From positions 620,001 through 684,000 of the forward strand of contig NZ_CP119789.1 in assembly GCF_029338275.1 (NCBI RefSeq): DNA of 64,000 nucleotides, in the 5' to 3' direction. This DNA is from Haloarcula ordinaria. Its GTDB lineage: Archaea; Halobacteriota; Halobacteria; Halobacteriales; Haloarculaceae. Position numbers and translations under genes: made by a program. The notes below the pieces were generated by a model. It was not told where the DNA came from, did not search any database, and saw nothing but the letters and a program-made list of their open reading frames with translations. Below, piece after piece: positions 16,197 through 24,981 of the stretch; positions within the stretch are counted from its first letter, which is position 1; the number at the start of each line of letters is the position of its first letter.

Positions 16197-17360
16197 TTAT
16201 CGGTACGGTTGCGTCGCGGCACCGATCCAGTCGAGGTTTCGTTCGGGCAACAGTCCGTAGTTATAGAACGAAACGCGTTCGGCGCCGGCGTCGGCGAGTC
16301 CATCGACGATATCGACGACGGTCGCCGAGTCGTCTATCGCGGGGTGTCCCGGGAGGACGCCAGCGTGGAGCGGGATATCAGGTGTGAGGCGATTTGCCGT
16401 CCGCATGCGCTGGACGGCGGCCTTGCGGCTCGATTCGTAGTCGATGACGGTGTAGTAGTCCAGATGCTCGGCCAGGGCGTCGAGGTCAGCGCCGTGCATC
16501 CACGCGTCTTCGACCTCGAAGAAGCCCGCGTACCGTCCGAGGTCGATATCGTCTCCGACCGCTGCGCTGAGGTCCGCGTACAGTTCGGTCAGCGTCTCGG
16601 TCCTGACAGCGATGTAGTCGGCGAGCTCGGGATGCATCTGGAGCCACCCCGCGACGCTCGCGTCGGCCGGCAGGTCCCCGTCGATACACGCCGAGAGCCC
16701 GTCACGGGCCGCGTCTCGGGCGGCTTCGACGTCGATGCCGGCGTCGGCGGCGGTGGCCTGACACTCCTCGCAGAAACACAGCCCGAACAGGAACTCCCCG
16801 AGCGTCCCGAGGTCGACGTGGTACTTGTCGTGGTGCCAGCCGAAGCCGGTCCCATAGAAGTAATCGAACGTCTCCAGTTCGATGCGGTCGAACGGTGCGC
16901 GCTCGCTCAGGTCGGACAGGAGCCCACAGAGGAACTCCTGGACGGCCGGTTGGGACGGGCAGAGACCGTAGGCGAGCGAGTCGCCGAACGGGGAAGTGAG
17001 CGTGAGGTCGGGGTTCGCCATCCCGAGCCGGGAGTTGTGACAGCCGATCGTCCAGGAGTTCAACGAGAGATGCGTATCCGCGATCGCGTCGGCGATCTCC
17101 GCGAGCCAGTCGGCCTCCCCCATCGTCTCGTTGGAGACGGGTTCGAGGCGGCCGTATCGTGACTCGTCGGGCTGGAAGTACGAACTCGCGTGTGCGAAGA
17201 ACGTCTTCCGTTCCGGGTTGTGTGGTAAGAACGGTTGTACCGAGTGGTAGTTCGTCGCCAGGGAGATCTCGTCGACACCGATCTCCTCGAGGCGAGTAGC
17301 CACGTTCTCGACGCCCTCGTCCAGCAGGTCCCACGGATACGCCCAGAGTGCGAAGTCCAT
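16197..17360 (-). CDS. Uncharacterised barrel-like protein with CxC-x2-C motif
   Basis: About 387 residues from the ATG at 17360 (MDFALWAYPWDLLDEGVE); an upstream GTG is possible. I cannot name the family. Alternating strand/helix pattern (GVDEISLATNYHS, RIELETFDYFYG, DDIDLGRYAGFFEVED, YTVIDYES, IPLHAGVLPGH, GAERVSFYNYGL) suggests a TIM barrel like glycoside hydrolases or related amidohydrolases. A CFCEEC stretch near residue 200 resembles the Cys cluster after strand 4 in some GH-like barrels and may bind metal. No signal peptide, so cytoplasmic. It lies between the permease and cofH, minus strand. A hydrolytic role in the island's pathway is inference. Confidence 0.75.
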   Translation of the reverse strand: MDFALWAYPWDLLDEGVENVATRLEEIGVDEISLATNYHSVQPFLPHNPERKTFFAHASSYFQPDESRYGRLEPVSNETMGEADWLAEIADAIADTHLSLNSWTIGCHNSRLGMANPDLTLTSPFGDSLAYGLCPSQPAVQEFLCGLLSDLSERAPFDRIELETFDYFYGTGFGWHHDKYHVDLGTLGEFLFGLCFCEECQATAADAGIDVEAARDAARDGLSACIDGDLPADASVAGWLQMHPELADYIAVRTETLTELYADLSAAVGDDIDLGRYAGFFEVEDAWMHGADLDALAEHLDYYTVIDYESSRKAAVQRMRTANRLTPDIPLHAGVLPGHPAIDDSATVVDIVDGLADAGAERVSFYNYGLLPERNLDWIGAATQPYR

Positions 17361-17399
17361 GGGGACAGCTCTCACGCGGGCGATAAAGAAATTGTGCCG

Positions 17400-18746
17400 T
17401 CACTCAAGCAGCGGCGTGCCGTCTGCCCTGGGCCCGAGCTGGGGCCCGACCACGTCCGCGTCGGGGTCGACCACCCGCCGGTGTTCGTAGTCCGTCGAGC
17501 GCTCGACCGGTGTCCGGCCGATGGCCCGTATCATGTCCGCGTACTCGCGGACCGACCGGAACTCGCCGTAGTCGCCGCCCGCCCGCTTCGTTATCTCCTC
17601 CGAGAGGATGGTTCCCATGAAGTCGTCGGCCCCGCAGGTCAACATCTTCAGCCCCTGGCTGTCGCCGTACTTCACCCACGACGACTGGATGTGCTCAATA
17701 TTGTCCAGGAAGAGCCGCGAGACGGCGATCAGCAACTCGTCCTCGGCGGTGCTGGCCCCGCCCTCGACCATCCCCCGCTCGTACAGCGGCGTCGCCTCGT
17801 GCACGAACGATAGCGGGACGAATTCAGTGATGGCACCGGTTCGGTCCTGCAGTTCACGGACGCGCTCTAAGTGCATGGCCCGGTGGGCCTCATTCTCGAC
17901 GTGCCCGTACATTATCGTGGCCGTCAGACCCAGCCCGACGTTCGCGGCGGCCTCCATCGCTTCGAGCCACTCGTCGGTCCCGATTTTCCCCGGGCAGATG
18001 ACCTCCCGCACCTCGTCGACGAGAATCTCGGCGGCCGTCCCCGGCACGCTGTCGAGTCCTGCGGCTTTCAGTCGGCGAAACACCTCCTCGTAGGCCCAGT
18101 CGGTGCCGCGCCGGGCGTGGTAGGCCTCCTCGGGCGTCATCGAGTGAACGTGGACCCCGCCGACGTCCATCGCTCGAATCTGCTCGCAGTACGTGCCCGG
18201 GTCGACATCGTACTCGCTGGGCGAGCGGTAGTTCAGGTCGCCCCGCTCGCTGGCTTCCAGAATCTCGCGGTGCTCGGCGTCCAGCGCCAGCGCCGGATGC
18301 AGCCCCGACACCGAGCAGACCTCGTAGATACCGCGCTCGACGGCGTCGGCGACGATGTCGCGCGACTCGGCGGGCGTCTTCGTAAAGCCGCCGTGGGACT
18401 CCTGGTATTCGGTGCGGAACTGCTCGGAACGGTCCTTGAAGTTACAGAACAGACAGCCCGTGTTGCAGGCCGTCGTCACGTTGTTGTTGAGGTTCGCGAC
18501 GAACGTCACCTCTTCACCGACCACCTCGGCGCGACGGCGGTCGGCCGCCTCCAGAACCCGTTCCTTCCGTCGCGGGTCGATTCCCTCCCGTTCCGAGCCA
18601 GTCGTCAACAGCTCGATCGCGTCGTCGACAGTGAGCCGCGCCCCGTCACGCGCCTTCGCCAGGGCGTTCTCGAAGGACTGGTCGGTCTCGGGGCGGTGTC
18701 GAAAGTCGAACGAATCACGGGGGACACCGGTAGGGACTGTGGTCAT
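17400..18746 (-). CDS. cofH: CofH, FO synthase subunit 2 (radical SAM)
   Basis: About 448 residues. CofH with CofG makes the deazaflavin FO, precursor of coenzyme F420, from tyrosine and a ribityl-diaminouracil. The radical SAM cluster motif CX3CX2C is seen as CNTGCLFC (~residue 80), followed by a CofH-typical core with HVHSMTPEEAYHARR and ETTIM-like LGLTATIMYGHVE, and GADDFMGTILSEEIT near the end. The ATG at 18746 (MTTVPTGVPRDS) is chosen over an upstream in-frame start. CofG is not in the window. Its place among two LLM-class oxidoreductases that may use F420 is notable but the gene is also a housekeeping one in haloarchaea. Confidence 0.93.
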   Translation of the reverse strand: MTTVPTGVPRDSFDFRHRPETDQSFENALAKARDGARLTVDDAIELLTTGSEREGIDPRRKERVLEAADRRRAEVVGEEVTFVANLNNNVTTACNTGCLFCNFKDRSEQFRTEYQESHGGFTKTPAESRDIVADAVERGIYEVCSVSGLHPALALDAEHREILEASERGDLNYRSPSEYDVDPGTYCEQIRAMDVGGVHVHSMTPEEAYHARRGTDWAYEEVFRRLKAAGLDSVPGTAAEILVDEVREVICPGKIGTDEWLEAMEAAANVGLGLTATIMYGHVENEAHRAMHLERVRELQDRTGAITEFVPLSFVHEATPLYERGMVEGGASTAEDELLIAVSRLFLDNIEHIQSSWVKYGDSQGLKMLTCGADDFMGTILSEEITKRAGGDYGEFRSVREYADMIRAIGRTPVERSTDYEHRRVVDPDADVVGPQLGPRADGTPLLE

Positions 18747-18789
18747 GCGCCTTGCTACGAACACCGGTCGACGTACTCATAACCTTTTA

Positions 18790-19866
18790 TCACCCGTCGA
18801 ATGCGGTCGGCGGCCACGTCTCGAACGACATCGGCCCCGTGGCGTCGGCAGATTCCCAGGCCTGGCAGAGGCCCAGCGCGGCAGCCATCTCGTCCGGCGT
18901 CGGCGTGTTCCAGGGGCGCGACCCGTCGACCGTCTCGACGAAGGCGTCGAACGTCCGCTCCAGGACGGGACTGGTCGTCCGGGCGAAGGCGGTCGCGCTG
19001 CGGTCGTCGGGGTCGCCGCCGTGCCAGTGTATCCCCTCGTACCCGTGATGGCCCGTCCGGACGATGCCGTCCGTCCCGACGACCTCCACCTCCCAGTTCC
19101 CCCACTGCTCGCGGCAGTCGGTGCTGTAGGTCATCGTCATCGTCCCGAGCGTCCCGTCGGCGAATCGCACCGTCCCGGTCCCGATGTCCGGGTGCGTACT
19201 GTGGGGCGAATTCCGGTTCGTGTACGTCGCAGTCACGTGCTCGGGGTCTGCGCCAGCCAGCCACAGGAGCGCATCGGCGGTGTAGACGGCCATCGCGTAC
19301 ACGCTCCCGGCCTCACCGGGGGCGTGTTCGGCGTTCGCCTCGAGTCCGGCCGCCGGAACCCGGTCGTGGCGAATCTGTGCCCGGATCGCGACCACGTCGC
19401 CGACGGCGCCCCCTTCGACGCGTCGGGCGAGACCCATGACCGCGTCGTCGTACCGCGCAGGTGTCGTGAAAGCGACCGGGACGTCCCCGTCGGCGGCCTC
19501 GGCGATTCGACGGGCACCGTCGTAGCCGTCGGCCGCCGGCTTCGCGACGAGGGTCGGGACGCCCGCTGTGAGTGCCCGGCAGACGTCGGCCGCGCGACGC
19601 GAGGTCGGCGTGGCGACGACGACGACGTCCGACGCCTCGAGGACGGGCTCGATAGCGTCGTAGATGTCGCAGTCGTAGGTCGCGGCGAACGCCGACGGGG
19701 TCGGTCGGGAGAGCGACGAGAGGGCCTCGTCGTCGACGTCACCGGCAGTCGCCGCCACCACCGAGCAGTCGGGTCTGTCGGCGGCGCGACTGGCGAACGC
19801 GGGCCCGTAGAACGATGCGAGTCCGATGATTCCGACATCGAGTGTCACGAGACGGTCACGAATCAC
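18790..19866 (-). CDS. Gfo/Idh/MocA-family oxidoreductase
   Basis: About 358 residues. Rossmann N-terminus (LDVGIIGLASFYGPAFA) with a degenerate glycine motif, then the NAD(P)-binding helix signature VVVATPTSRRAADV and the conserved catalytic-domain Lys in LVAKPAADGYDG (the EKP-like motif reads AKP). The C-terminal alpha/beta domain has SVYAMAVYTADALLWLAG, equivalent to the GG-x3-D-x-G-x-H-xD region, here without a clear His. Such enzymes oxidise or reduce sugars, inositols and similar polyols with NAD(P). GTG at 19866 is used; a second GTG six codons on is also possible. Substrate unknown; the position within the island suggests a role in its catabolic route. Confidence 0.85.
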   Translation of the reverse strand: MIRDRLVTLDVGIIGLASFYGPAFASRAADRPDCSVVAATAGDVDDEALSSLSRPTPSAFAATYDCDIYDAIEPVLEASDVVVVATPTSRRAADVCRALTAGVPTLVAKPAADGYDGARRIAEAADGDVPVAFTTPARYDDAVMGLARRVEGGAVGDVVAIRAQIRHDRVPAAGLEANAEHAPGEAGSVYAMAVYTADALLWLAGADPEHVTATYTNRNSPHSTHPDIGTGTVRFADGTLGTMTMTYSTDCREQWGNWEVEVVGTDGIVRTGHHGYEGIHWHGGDPDDRSATAFARTTSPVLERTFDAFVETVDGSRPWNTPTPDEMAAALGLCQAWESADATGPMSFETWPPTAFDG

Positions 19867-19910
19867 GACGCGGGCGACAGCAGCAAAAAACCCGGGGAAC
19901 GGACAACAAG

Positions 19911-19918
19911 CGTTATAT
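19911..19918 (+). promoter_or_regulatory. TATA box of LLM oxidoreductase 1
   Basis: CGTTATAT sits about 30 nt upstream of the ATG at 19947, consistent with a leaderless transcript and with choosing that ATG rather than the in-frame ATG ten codons earlier. Confidence 0.5.
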
Positions 19919-19946
19919 GAGCGTGCGCGTCATGATATATCGTCCC

Positions 19947-20921
19947 ATGGAATTCGGAGTGTATCTCAACCAGTACGGTGACGAGCGGTACCAGACGACG
20001 TTCGACGACCTGTTCGAACAGGTCGAAGTCATGGAGGAACTGGGATACGATACGGCCGCGGTGGGTGAGCGTCACTTCTACGACGACGGGTTCTACGACC
20101 CGTTCACCTGTCTGTCGGCGCTCGCCGCTCGGACCGATTCGCTCGGGCTGATGGCGAACATCCTCATCCTCCCGGCGTACCACCCCATCCACCTCGCGGA
20201 GCAGATCTCGAACATCGACGTGATGAACGGCGGCGACACGCGGTGGGGCCTCTCACTGGGCTATCGGGAGAGTGAGCTCGTGAACTTCGGCGTCGATATG
20301 GACGACCGGGTCGGTCGCTACATGGAATCGATTCACGTCCTCAAGCGACTGCTCGAGGGCGACCGGTTCGACCACGACGGCGACTTCTTCTCGTTCGACG
20401 ACGGGTTCGTCCGCCCGGAGCCGACACAGGAGCCACGGCCGGAACTGTACGGCGGTGGGAACGCCGACGTGGCCATCAAGCGCGCGGCCTACCGGTGTGA
20501 CGGGTTCACCGCCGCGGTGACCGTCCCCGAAGAGCTGGAGGCCGACATCGAGCTGTACAAGGAGTCCGTCGAGGAGGCCGGCAAAGACCCCGACGACGCG
20601 GACGTGACGATCATGGTCGACGGCTACGTCGCCGAGACCGAAGAAGCGGCCTACGAGGCGCTCGACCCGTACATGCTCGACCTGCACGAACAGTACATCA
20701 AGTGGGGTAATCCGGAGTTCCAGGAACGCCCGACCTTCGAGGACGTGGAGGACCAGTGTGTCATCGGCACGGCAGAACAGGTCGCCGAGAAGGTCGAGCA
20801 GTTCGAAGAGATGGGTGTCGACCACTTCATCTTCCGGACGCAGTTCGGCGGCATGGACCAGGAGACCGCCCTCAACAGCATCCGTCGGTTCGGTGAGGAC
20901 GTGGCCCCACAGTTCCAGTAG
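19947..20921 (+). CDS. LLM-class flavin/F420-dependent oxidoreductase 1
   Basis: About 324 residues. The bacterial-luciferase-like TIM barrel is recognisable from MEFGVYLNQYGDERYQTT, the AAVGERHFYDDGFYDPF segment (the ERHF motif of luciferase-like monooxygenases), and GLSLGYRESELVNFGVDMDDR followed by the helical RYMESIHVLKRLLEG. The C-terminus has GTAEQVAEKVEQFEEMGVDHFI, the conserved phosphate-binding end of the barrel. Members use FMN or F420 to oxidise or reduce organic substrates. It is a single gene pointing away from the Gfo/Idh/MocA gene and converging on the PLP enzyme gene. Confidence 0.9.
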   Translation: MEFGVYLNQYGDERYQTTFDDLFEQVEVMEELGYDTAAVGERHFYDDGFYDPFTCLSALAARTDSLGLMANILILPAYHPIHLAEQISNIDVMNGGDTRWGLSLGYRESELVNFGVDMDDRVGRYMESIHVLKRLLEGDRFDHDGDFFSFDDGFVRPEPTQEPRPELYGGGNADVAIKRAAYRCDGFTAAVTVPEELEADIELYKESVEEAGKDPDDADVTIMVDGYVAETEEAAYEALDPYMLDLHEQYIKWGNPEFQERPTFEDVEDQCVIGTAEQVAEKVEQFEEMGVDHFIFRTQFGGMDQETALNSIRRFGEDVAPQFQ

Positions 20922-20973
20922 CACCGTATAGAAGACGAGACGCCCGCATCTCGCTGCGGGCGGTGCTCCCACG

Positions 20974-22131
20974 TCACCCGAGGAGTGCCGATCGGAGCGA
21001 CGCGAAGTCGTCGAGTTTCGTCGTTTCGAGGGTCGAATCGACCGATTCTTTCAGCCCGTGTCCGGTCACCAGCGCCACGACGGTCTCGTCGTCGGCGACG
21101 GGCGCTGTGGCGGCGGCCGCAACGCTGGCGGCGCTTGCCGGTTCGGCGTAGATGCCCTCACGGCCGGCCAGCCGCGCCGTCCACTCGTGGACTGTCTCGT
21201 CGTCGAGGGCGACCGCGTCACCATCGCTTTCGACGACCGAACGGCGTGTCCGCTCGCCGTCTTCGGGGTACCCTTGGAGCGGGTCGGCGATGGCACCGAT
21301 TTCGGTCGTTATCTCGCCGATCCACGGCCGAACCGCTTCGTCTCGTTTGATGGCCCGCGTAATCGGGTGACAGCCGCGGGCCTGGACACACAGCATCTTG
21401 GGCACCGACGGGATGAGGCCGGCCTCGAACAGTTCGACGAAGCCGCGGTGCGCCCCGCCGAGAAGTGGGCCGGCGCCGACCGGTACCGTAACCCAGTCGG
21501 GGACCGACTCCAGTTGCTCGACGAGCTCGAAGGCGACCGTTCGGTTCGCGCTCGCGACGAAGGGATTTGCCGAGTAGACCGCTGTCGCGTTGAGAATCAG
21601 GTCGTCGCTGATCTGCTGTGCGGCCTGGAAGCAGTCACTGAAGGTCCCGTCGAGCGTGTAGATCTCGACGCCGTGCGCCGCGACCTGCGTGAGTTTCGAC
21701 AGCGAGGTGCCGTCGGGGACGAGAACGGCACACGGGATGTCCGCCCGGGCCGCGTAGGCCGCGACGCTCGGGGCGGTATTGCCCGTGCTGGCGACGACGA
21801 TTGACTCCCACGACGTCTCGGGGTCTGCTACCGCGGCGACGGCGAGCGAACTGCCGCGGTCTTTGAACGAACAGGTGGGGTTCAGCGACTCCAGTTTCGC
21901 GGAGACCGTCGGCCCGACGTCCAGGTGTGTGAGGGGGACGAGGGGCGTCTCCCCTTCGCCCATCGAGAGCGACGTCTCGAACGACGGGAGCGCCGCGGTC
22001 GGGTCACCGTCGATGGCCCGTTCGAGGTCACGCTCGTCGGACGCCGTGTAACAGACGAAGCCACCGCAACGGTCACACGTCGCGCGCACGTCGGTTACGA
22101 CTGTCCCGCACGCTTGGCAACGAAAGGCCAT
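20974..22131 (-). CDS. Threonine synthase-like PLP-dependent enzyme, last gene of ABC operon
   Basis: 385 residues. N-terminal zinc ribbon (CQACG at 5-9, CDRCGG ~12 residues later), then fold-type II PLP enzyme: PLP lysine in CSFKDRGSS (~residue 92), STGNTAPSVAAYAAR, and glycine-rich phosphate loop VPVGAGPLLGGAHRG. This is the layout of archaeal threonine synthase (O-phosphohomoserine to threonine), but the family also contains dehydratases and beta-eliminating lyases. Only four bases separate it from the ABC ATPase gene, so it is co-transcribed with a transporter rather than with threonine biosynthesis genes. A catabolic lyase role, producing an enamine for RidA, is inference. Confidence 0.85.
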   Translation of the reverse strand: MAFRCQACGTVVTDVRATCDRCGGFVCYTASDERDLERAIDGDPTAALPSFETSLSMGEGETPLVPLTHLDVGPTVSAKLESLNPTCSFKDRGSSLAVAAVADPETSWESIVVASTGNTAPSVAAYAARADIPCAVLVPDGTSLSKLTQVAAHGVEIYTLDGTFSDCFQAAQQISDDLILNATAVYSANPFVASANRTVAFELVEQLESVPDWVTVPVGAGPLLGGAHRGFVELFEAGLIPSVPKMLCVQARGCHPITRAIKRDEAVRPWIGEITTEIGAIADPLQGYPEDGERTRRSVVESDGDAVALDDETVHEWTARLAGREGIYAEPASAASVAAAATAPVADDETVVALVTGHGLKESVDSTLETTKLDDFASLRSALLG

Positions 22132-22135
22132 AGGG

Positions 22136-23230
22136 TCAGCTGTAGGCCTCGCCGGAGTCGGTGTCGAAGAGGTGGATCGCGTCCGGTCGGACGCCGACCG
22201 TCAGTTCGTCGCCGGCGCTGATCGAGCGGACGTGCTCCTCGTCTGCGCTCTTCATCACGAGTTCGGCGTCGGTCCCCGTATCGAGGTAGTACCAGTTCGC
22301 GTCACCGAACGTCTCGACCATCGAGACCGTCGCCTCGAACGACGGGCCGTCGTCGGCCTCACCGTTCGTCACGGGCCGGATGTTGCTCGGGCGCATCCCG
22401 AGTCGGACCCGGTCGGCGCCCGCCCGTGCGCAGATGGCGTCGGGGACGGACAGGGCGAACCCGTCGGTCGTGATAGTAGCGTTCCCGGCGTCGACGGTGG
22501 CGTCCATGAGGTTCATGCTCGGCGTCCCGATGAAGTTGGCGACGAACTCGTTGTTCGGCGCCTCGAACAGTTCGAGGGGGTTGCCGAACTGCTGGAGCTC
22601 CCCGTCGTTCAGGAGGATGATCTCGTCCGCGATGGACATCGCGTCCTCCTGGTTGTGGGTCACGTGGACGAAGGTCGTCCCGATGCGTTGCTGGATGCGC
22701 GAGAGTTCGGCGCGCATCTCCAGACGGAGCTTGGCGTCCAGACTCGACAGGGGTTCGTCGAGGAGGATTACGTCCGGTTCGCGCACGAGACTCCGTCCGA
22801 GCGCCACGCGCTGCTGCTGGCCGCCGGAGAGCGAGGCCGGCGACTGGTCGAGTTTGTCTTCGATGTGGAGAATCTCGGCGACTTCGTCGACCGCCGCCTC
22901 GCGTTCGGCCTTCGGCACGTCGTCCATCTTCAGGCCGAACGCGATGTTCTCCCGGACGGTCTTGTGGTCCCACAGTGCCAGGGACTGGAACACCATACTC
23001 AGGTTTCGCTCTCGGGGCGGGTAGTCAGTGACTCGATTCCCGTCGATGAAGATATCCCCGGAGGTCGGCCGTTCGAGGCCCGCAATCATCCGGAGCGTGG
23101 TCGATTTCCCGCACCCGGACGGACCGAGGATCATCGTATACGACCCCTCGGTAATCGTCAGATCGAGGTCGTTGACCGCCACGAGACTTCCAAATTCCTT
23201 CCGAAGCGTGTTGAGTTCGATAGTTCCCAT
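22136..23230 (-). CDS. ABC transporter ATPase, MalK/UgpC type
   Basis: About 364 residues. ATPase domain: Walker A GPSGCGKST (~residue 37), Q-loop MVFQSLALWDH, signature SLSGGQQQR, Walker B VILLDEPLSSLDAKL, H-loop VTHNQEDAM. The C-terminal ~130 residues are the TOBE/OB regulatory domain of MalK/UgpC/PotA-type importers (VRLGMRPSNIRP, VGVRPDAIHLF). It energises uptake with the two permeases encoded just upstream. ATG at 23230 is used; a GTG four codons earlier would overlap the permease stop. Confidence 0.95.
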   Translation of the reverse strand: MGTIELNTLRKEFGSLVAVNDLDLTITEGSYTMILGPSGCGKSTTLRMIAGLERPTSGDIFIDGNRVTDYPPRERNLSMVFQSLALWDHKTVRENIAFGLKMDDVPKAEREAAVDEVAEILHIEDKLDQSPASLSGGQQQRVALGRSLVREPDVILLDEPLSSLDAKLRLEMRAELSRIQQRIGTTFVHVTHNQEDAMSIADEIILLNDGELQQFGNPLELFEAPNNEFVANFIGTPSMNLMDATVDAGNATITTDGFALSVPDAICARAGADRVRLGMRPSNIRPVTNGEADDGPSFEATVSMVETFGDANWYYLDTGTDAELVMKSADEEHVRSISAGDELTVGVRPDAIHLFDTDSGEAYS

Positions 23231-23231
23231 G

Positions 23232-24068
23232 TTAGACGACACCTGCGCCTTTGGCGATACCTTCGCCGAGGTACTTCGCCATCAACCAGAACAGGGCCAA
23301 CACCGGTAGCGTCGAGAGGACGCACGCGGCGGCCAGCAGCCCCCAGTCGATGGCGTACGAGCCGAGCAGCTGTTGCAGCGCGACCGGCACGGTCTGGCTA
23401 CTCTCGGTCGTGAGGAGGACGTACGCGAACATGTACTCCCCCCACGACATGATGTAGGCGAACGTACCGGCGGCGATGATACCCGGCATTGCCTGCGGGA
23501 CGGTGATACGGACGAACGCGCCGAACTGCGTCGCCCCCTCGACGAGCGCGGCCTCTTCGAGTTCGCGCGGGATGTCCGAGAGGAACGACTGGAGAATCCA
23601 CATACAGAACGGGAGCGCGAGCATCGTGTGGACGATGACGAGCGTCACCGGGTTGCCGAGCATGCCCAGGTCGGCCGCGAGCTGATACATCGGGACGATC
23701 AGCGCGACGTGTGGGAACATGTACGTCAGCAACACCATCTTCGCCACTTTCTGCCGGGCCGGGTAGGTGTACCGGAGGATGCTGTACGCTCCGAAGAGCG
23801 CCACGACCGTCGTCAGGAGGGTCGTCCCGACGCCGGCGATGAGGCTGTTGACGATCGCGTTCAGGAACCCGTTGTCGATCGCAGCCTGGTAGTGCGCGAG
23901 CGTGAAGTCGGTCGGGATGGGACTGATACTCTCATAGATCGTCTGCGTCGGCAGAATCGACGTTCGCAGAATCCAGTAGAACGGGAACAGGAAGACCACG
24001 AGTGCAGCGGCGAGCAGGACGAACCGGGCGGCGTTGGCCGCGCGCCGACGGGTCGCGTAGTCCGTCAT
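23232..24068 (-). CDS. ABC permease, MalG/UgpE type
   Basis: 278 residues, six membrane segments, with the cytoplasmic EAA loop at EEAALVEGATQFGAFVRITVP that docks on the ATPase. The first segment VVFLFPFYWILRTS and the SWGEYMFAYVLL helix are typical of the CUT1 carbohydrate-importer permease MalG/UgpE. The start overlaps the stop of the other permease gene (ATGA), and the stop lies at the start of the ATPase gene. Confidence 0.95.
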   Translation of the reverse strand: MTDYATRRRAANAARFVLLAAALVVFLFPFYWILRTSILPTQTIYESISPIPTDFTLAHYQAAIDNGFLNAIVNSLIAGVGTTLLTTVVALFGAYSILRYTYPARQKVAKMVLLTYMFPHVALIVPMYQLAADLGMLGNPVTLVIVHTMLALPFCMWILQSFLSDIPRELEEAALVEGATQFGAFVRITVPQAMPGIIAAGTFAYIMSWGEYMFAYVLLTTESSQTVPVALQQLLGSYAIDWGLLAAACVLSTLPVLALFWLMAKYLGEGIAKGAGVV

Positions 24069-24979
24069 GCGAAATCACCCTCCTGGAACTCCTCCTGGCG
24101 GAAGTACAGGAACACGAACACGCTCAGCAGGATGAACAGGACGACACTGACCGCCGTCCCGCGTCCGATGTTCTGCATCTCGAAGGCCGTATCGTAGATG
24201 AGGACGGCGAGCGTTGTCGTCGTCTGTACCGGGCCGCCGTTCGTCAGGAGCCAGATCATATCGAAGATGTTGAACGTGAGGAGGAACCCGAGCAGTCCGA
24301 GAATCGTCATCGAGTTCTGCAGGTGCGGATACGTGACGTGAACGAACTCGTCGACGATACCCGCGCCCTCGACGCGAGCAGCCTCGTACTCCTCACGCGG
24401 AATCGTCTGGAGAACCGCGAAGACGACGAGCGCGACCAACGGCGTCCACCGCCACGTGTTGATGAGCGTCACGGCGGCCAGCGCTGTCGACGGGTCGTTG
24501 AGTGGATTGACGGGCTGTGAGAGAAGGCCAGCGTCGGTCAGCCACGTGTTGAGCGGGCCGTACGACGTGTTGAGTATCCACCGCCACATGATGGCGGTCA
24601 CAGCCGTCGGGATGACGAACGGGACCAGCATGACCGTCCGAATCACGTCCCGCCCGGTGAACCGGCGGTGGAGCAGCAGCGCGAGACCGATTCCTGCAGC
24701 GCCCTGGAGAACCATGTTGCCGACGGTCCACCCGAGGCTCCGGCCCAGCGTCGCGAAGAACGAGCTCTCGCTGAACAACCACTGGTAGTGTGCGAGCCCG
24801 ACGAACGTGTCGTTCGCCCGGTCGAGGAAGCTGATCCAGATGGCGTTGACAAACGGGATGACCAGTGCAACGAAGATAACGAACACTGCTGGGACGACGA
24901 GGAGGATGCCGAGCGATGTCTCTCGGTCGAGGTCCCCGACGGCCCGTTGTATTGCCTCGATATTCGACTGGGTCGACAT
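24065..24979 (-). CDS. ABC permease, MalF/UgpA type
   Basis: 304 residues, six predicted membrane segments. The EAA loop reads EYEAARVEGAGIVDEFVHVTYP, and the last segments carry NGGPVQTTTTLAVLIYD, a hallmark of MalF/UgpA permeases of CUT1 importers. Start ATG 24979; the gene lies two bases after the solute-binding protein gene, and its end overlaps the next permease by four bases. Confidence 0.95.
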   Translation of the reverse strand: MSTQSNIEAIQRAVGDLDRETSLGILLVVPAVFVIFVALVIPFVNAIWISFLDRANDTFVGLAHYQWLFSESSFFATLGRSLGWTVGNMVLQGAAGIGLALLLHRRFTGRDVIRTVMLVPFVIPTAVTAIMWRWILNTSYGPLNTWLTDAGLLSQPVNPLNDPSTALAAVTLINTWRWTPLVALVVFAVLQTIPREEYEAARVEGAGIVDEFVHVTYPHLQNSMTILGLLGFLLTFNIFDMIWLLTNGGPVQTTTTLAVLIYDTAFEMQNIGRGTAVSVVLFILLSVFVFLYFRQEEFQEGDFA

Positions 24980-24981
24980 CG

